A stretch of DNA of 64,000 bases from Rubrivivax sp. (lineage in GTDB: Bacteria; Pseudomonadota; Gammaproteobacteria; Burkholderiales; Burkholderiaceae_C). The stretch spans positions 64,311 to 128,310 of the forward strand of contig JAJTDM010000012.1 of the NCBI GenBank assembly GCA_021300575.1, given 5' to 3'. Shown here piece by piece: positions 63,885 to 64,000 of this stretch. The position numbers and the translations under genes were made by a program. The first letter of the stretch is position 1. Each line of letters begins with the position of its first letter. The notes beneath the pieces were generated by a model. The model saw only the letters and a list, made by a program, of their open reading frames with translations. It did no database searches and had not been told where the DNA came from.

Positions 63885-64000
63885 ATGAAGACCTGGATCA
63901 AGCGCACCCTCATCGGCGTCGTCAGCGGCGCCGTGCTGCTCGGCGGCTTGTCGGCCTGCGGCCATCGGCACGAGGGCTCGCATCGTTCGCAGCTCAGCCA
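63885..64000 (+). CDS. Predicted lipoprotein, Spy/CpxP-like, 5' end only
   Basis: Partial: the window ends after 38 codons. ATG 63885 has AAGGAG 6 nt upstream. The product begins with a basic N-region and hydrophobic segment, then lipobox LSAC (LGGLSACGHRHEGS), then a His-rich start of the mature protein. His-rich lipoproteins with this start are usually Spy/CpxP-like metal or envelope-stress proteins in Burkholderiales (from memory). The rest lies beyond the window. Confidence 0.65.
   Translation, partial: MKTWIKRTLIGVVSGAVLLGGLSACGHRHEGSHRSQLS

Noticed and set aside
63582..63983. 133-aa open frame on the - strand near the window end
   Set aside because: Antisense to the start of the Spy-like lipoprotein, which has a Shine-Dalgarno and lipobox; product shows no domain.

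Overview
The window is high-GC chromosomal DNA. Gene families and gene order point to a betaproteobacterium of the order Burkholderiales, close to Comamonadaceae or the Rubrivivax/Leptothrix group: smg-dprA-LysM opposite def-fmt, a pgk-maeB-pyk-fba run, purE-purK-tsaC, dacB/tsaB/rimI/udg, ttcA-folB, cca, slt, and ahcY with an S-adenosylhomocysteine (SAH) riboswitch. Genes are tightly packed with many ATGA or TGATG overlaps. I saw no rRNA, tRNA, CRISPR array, integrase or transposase.

Layout. 1-35.9 kb is almost entirely housekeeping: DNA uptake and formyl-Met processing, an AzlCD exporter, lower glycolysis (pgk, malic enzyme, pyk, fba), purine synthesis, tRNA modification (tsaC, tsaB, ttcA, cca), cell wall (dacB, glmU, slt) and folate (folB, a FolM-like SDR, 5-formyl-THF cyclo-ligase). 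Two VapBC/FitAB-type toxin-antitoxin pairs interrupt conserved runs: one between fba and purE (where purC would be expected), one between metF and ahcY.

35.9-44.2 kb is an accessory island of visibly lower GC, all on the + strand. It is a five-gene cluster: a type III-like restriction helicase-nuclease, an AlbA_2/Schlafen-type protein with a GHKL-like ATPase region, a ParA/MinD-like ATPase, an N4/N6 DNA methyltransferase, and a DUF3644 protein carrying a HEPN-like RxxxxH motif. The first three genes overlap by ATGA. This is the best candidate in the window for an undescribed composite defence system. The middle of the methyltransferase is still lower in GC than its ends, as expected if its target-recognition region was exchanged.

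44.3-52.5 kb returns to the methyl cycle (metF, ahcY with riboswitch) and then a HAD hydrolase, two tandem YbfB-type MFS transporters and a CoA-transferase. 52.5-62.7 kb holds an ArsA ATPase fused to an N-terminal thioredoxin-like domain, then a catabolic cluster: phytanoyl-CoA-dioxygenase-like enzyme, complete TRAP transporter, Zn alcohol dehydrogenase, MetX-like hydrolase, divergent IclR regulator and a DSD1-type PLP aldolase. The window ends in an alpha/beta hydrolase and the first codons of a Spy-like lipoprotein.

A recurrent pattern is an NACAAT/TATAGT-like -10 hexamer ending only 6-8 nt before the start codon of several housekeeping genes, without a usable Shine-Dalgarno sequence. This suggests leaderless transcripts and helped choose several starts.
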